A DNA stretch of 5,483 nucleotides from Methanobacteriota archaeon. GTDB lineage: Archaea > Thermoplasmatota > Thermoplasmata > RBG-16-68-12. Both the position numbers and the translations under genes were made by a program. Positions 4,900 through 5,483 of this stretch are shown here, piece after piece. Positions within the stretch are counted from its first letter, which is position 1, and every line of letters starts with the position of its first letter. The DNA lies in contig VBLS01000065.1 in NCBI GenBank assembly GCA_005878635.1, forward strand, positions 1-5,483. Reading direction: 5' to 3'. Below the pieces are notes generated by a model that had not been told where the DNA came from, did not search any database, and worked only from the letters and a program-made list of their open reading frames with translations.

Positions 4900-5483
4900 C
4901 TAGGACTTTCGAGGTCCCCGAGGGGGCTGTCCTCGGGAGACCGAGCCGAGTTTCTCTCCGAATCCGTGGAGGATCTCTGCGGCTCGGACGACTTCCGAAA
5001 GCGAAACGCGCTCGTCCGGGACATGGATGCGTTCCGTCTCACCGGGTCCGAAGACGACCGACCGGGGATTGTGCGGGGCGTAATACGCCATCTCGGTCCC
5101 GTAGGTGACGCCGACAATCTCCGTCCGCGCGAGATCTCGCAACAATCGGACGTGGTCCGCGGTCGCGGACACCGAGGCCGCCGGGACCTCGTGGAAAAGC
5201 CGGAGATCGACGGGTTCCCTTGCCGTCGCAGCGGCCTTGCGCAGAAGGGCTTCCACTTGGTCCTTCGTCGTGCCGGGAGGATGACGGCAATCGAGATCCG
5301 CGGTGCACAGGTCGGCGACCAGATTCGGTTTCGTCCCGCCTTGAATAGTTCCCAAGCTGACCGTAATATCCTTGAGCGCGTCCTTCGGACGGCCGTACGG
5401 TTCCAGCTGGTTCAGGAACCGCATCATATGATAGATCGCGTTGTCCCCGAGATGCGGCAGGCTCCCATGGGCACTCCTCCCGG
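4900..5483 (-). CDS. M20-family metallopeptidase (ArgE/DapE/CPG2-like), C-terminal part
   Basis: The gene runs off the right edge; 193 residues of its C-terminal portion are visible. The frame continues to the window end without a start, so the ATG codons at 5427 and 5424 are internal. Visible residues 1-20 (GRSAHGSLPHLGDNAIYHMM) are the hallmark opening of the M20 dimerisation domain, which continues through NLVADLCTADLDCRHPPGTT. The chain then returns to the catalytic domain with GVTYGTEMAYYA, SVVFGPGETE and IHVPDERVSLSEVVRAAEIL; the His of IHVPDE is the expected C-terminal metal ligand. The family contains di-zinc amidohydrolases acting on N-acyl amino acids, succinyl-diaminopimelate or small peptides. 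The N-terminal metal-binding motifs are outside the window, so neither substrate nor an intact active site can be judged. The tail after the last helix is short and basic (RGPRKS). Confidence 0.88.
   Translation of the reverse strand, partial: GRSAHGSLPHLGDNAIYHMMRFLNQLEPYGRPKDALKDITVSLGTIQGGTKPNLVADLCTADLDCRHPPGTTKDQVEALLRKAAATAREPVDLRLFHEVPAASVSATADHVRLLRDLARTEIVGVTYGTEMAYYAPHNPRSVVFGPGETERIHVPDERVSLSEVVRAAEILHGFGEKLGSVSRGQPPRGPRKS

Overview
The window is GC-rich and gene-dense and reads best as archaeal chromosome, probably from the Thermoplasmatota. This rests on a type of nicotinate phosphoribosyltransferase with a C-terminal metal knuckle known from Thermoplasma, a Trm9-like tRNA methyltransferase of archaeal/eukaryotic type, and TATA-like boxes about 30 nt upstream of several start codons, as expected for leaderless or short-leader archaeal transcripts. 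Other genes (chrB-like, pirin-like) start behind a strong Shine-Dalgarno sequence. The phylum is an inference from protein style, not a computed placement.

Layout, left to right. Positions 1-48 hold a promoter-like region with a perfect 7-bp inverted repeat around an AT-rich core. Positions 49-516 (+) encode a stand-alone ChrB C-terminal-domain protein. A convergent 65-nt gap follows. Then comes a minus-strand series: a pirin-family bicupin (582-1346), glycine cleavage H protein (1443-1832, apparently with a non-canonical ATT start), a 62-aa membrane protein (1882-2070) whose start overlaps the stop of a Trm9-like methyltransferase (2063-2725), and a nicotinate phosphoribosyltransferase (2767-3963). 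A 119-nt divergent promoter region (3964-4082) carries two copies of a 17-nt element. A membrane-anchored six-cysteine protein of unknown function (4083-4862, +) is followed by the C-terminal part of an M20-family metallopeptidase (4900 to the window end, -).

The minus-strand genes lie close together (gaps of 41, -8, 49 and 96 nt) and could form one transcription unit led by the NAD-salvage gene, but internal TATA-like sequences upstream of the methyltransferase and the pirin gene suggest that parts are transcribed separately. Functions are mostly housekeeping: NAD salvage, wobble-tRNA modification and lipoyl-dependent one-carbon metabolism. The less explained items are the histidine-rich micro-membrane protein coupled to the methyltransferase, the H-protein start, the duplicated divergent-promoter element and the extracytoplasmic six-cysteine protein. 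No mobile element, CRISPR array, tRNA or rRNA was seen, and no stretch over 300 nt lacks a gene.
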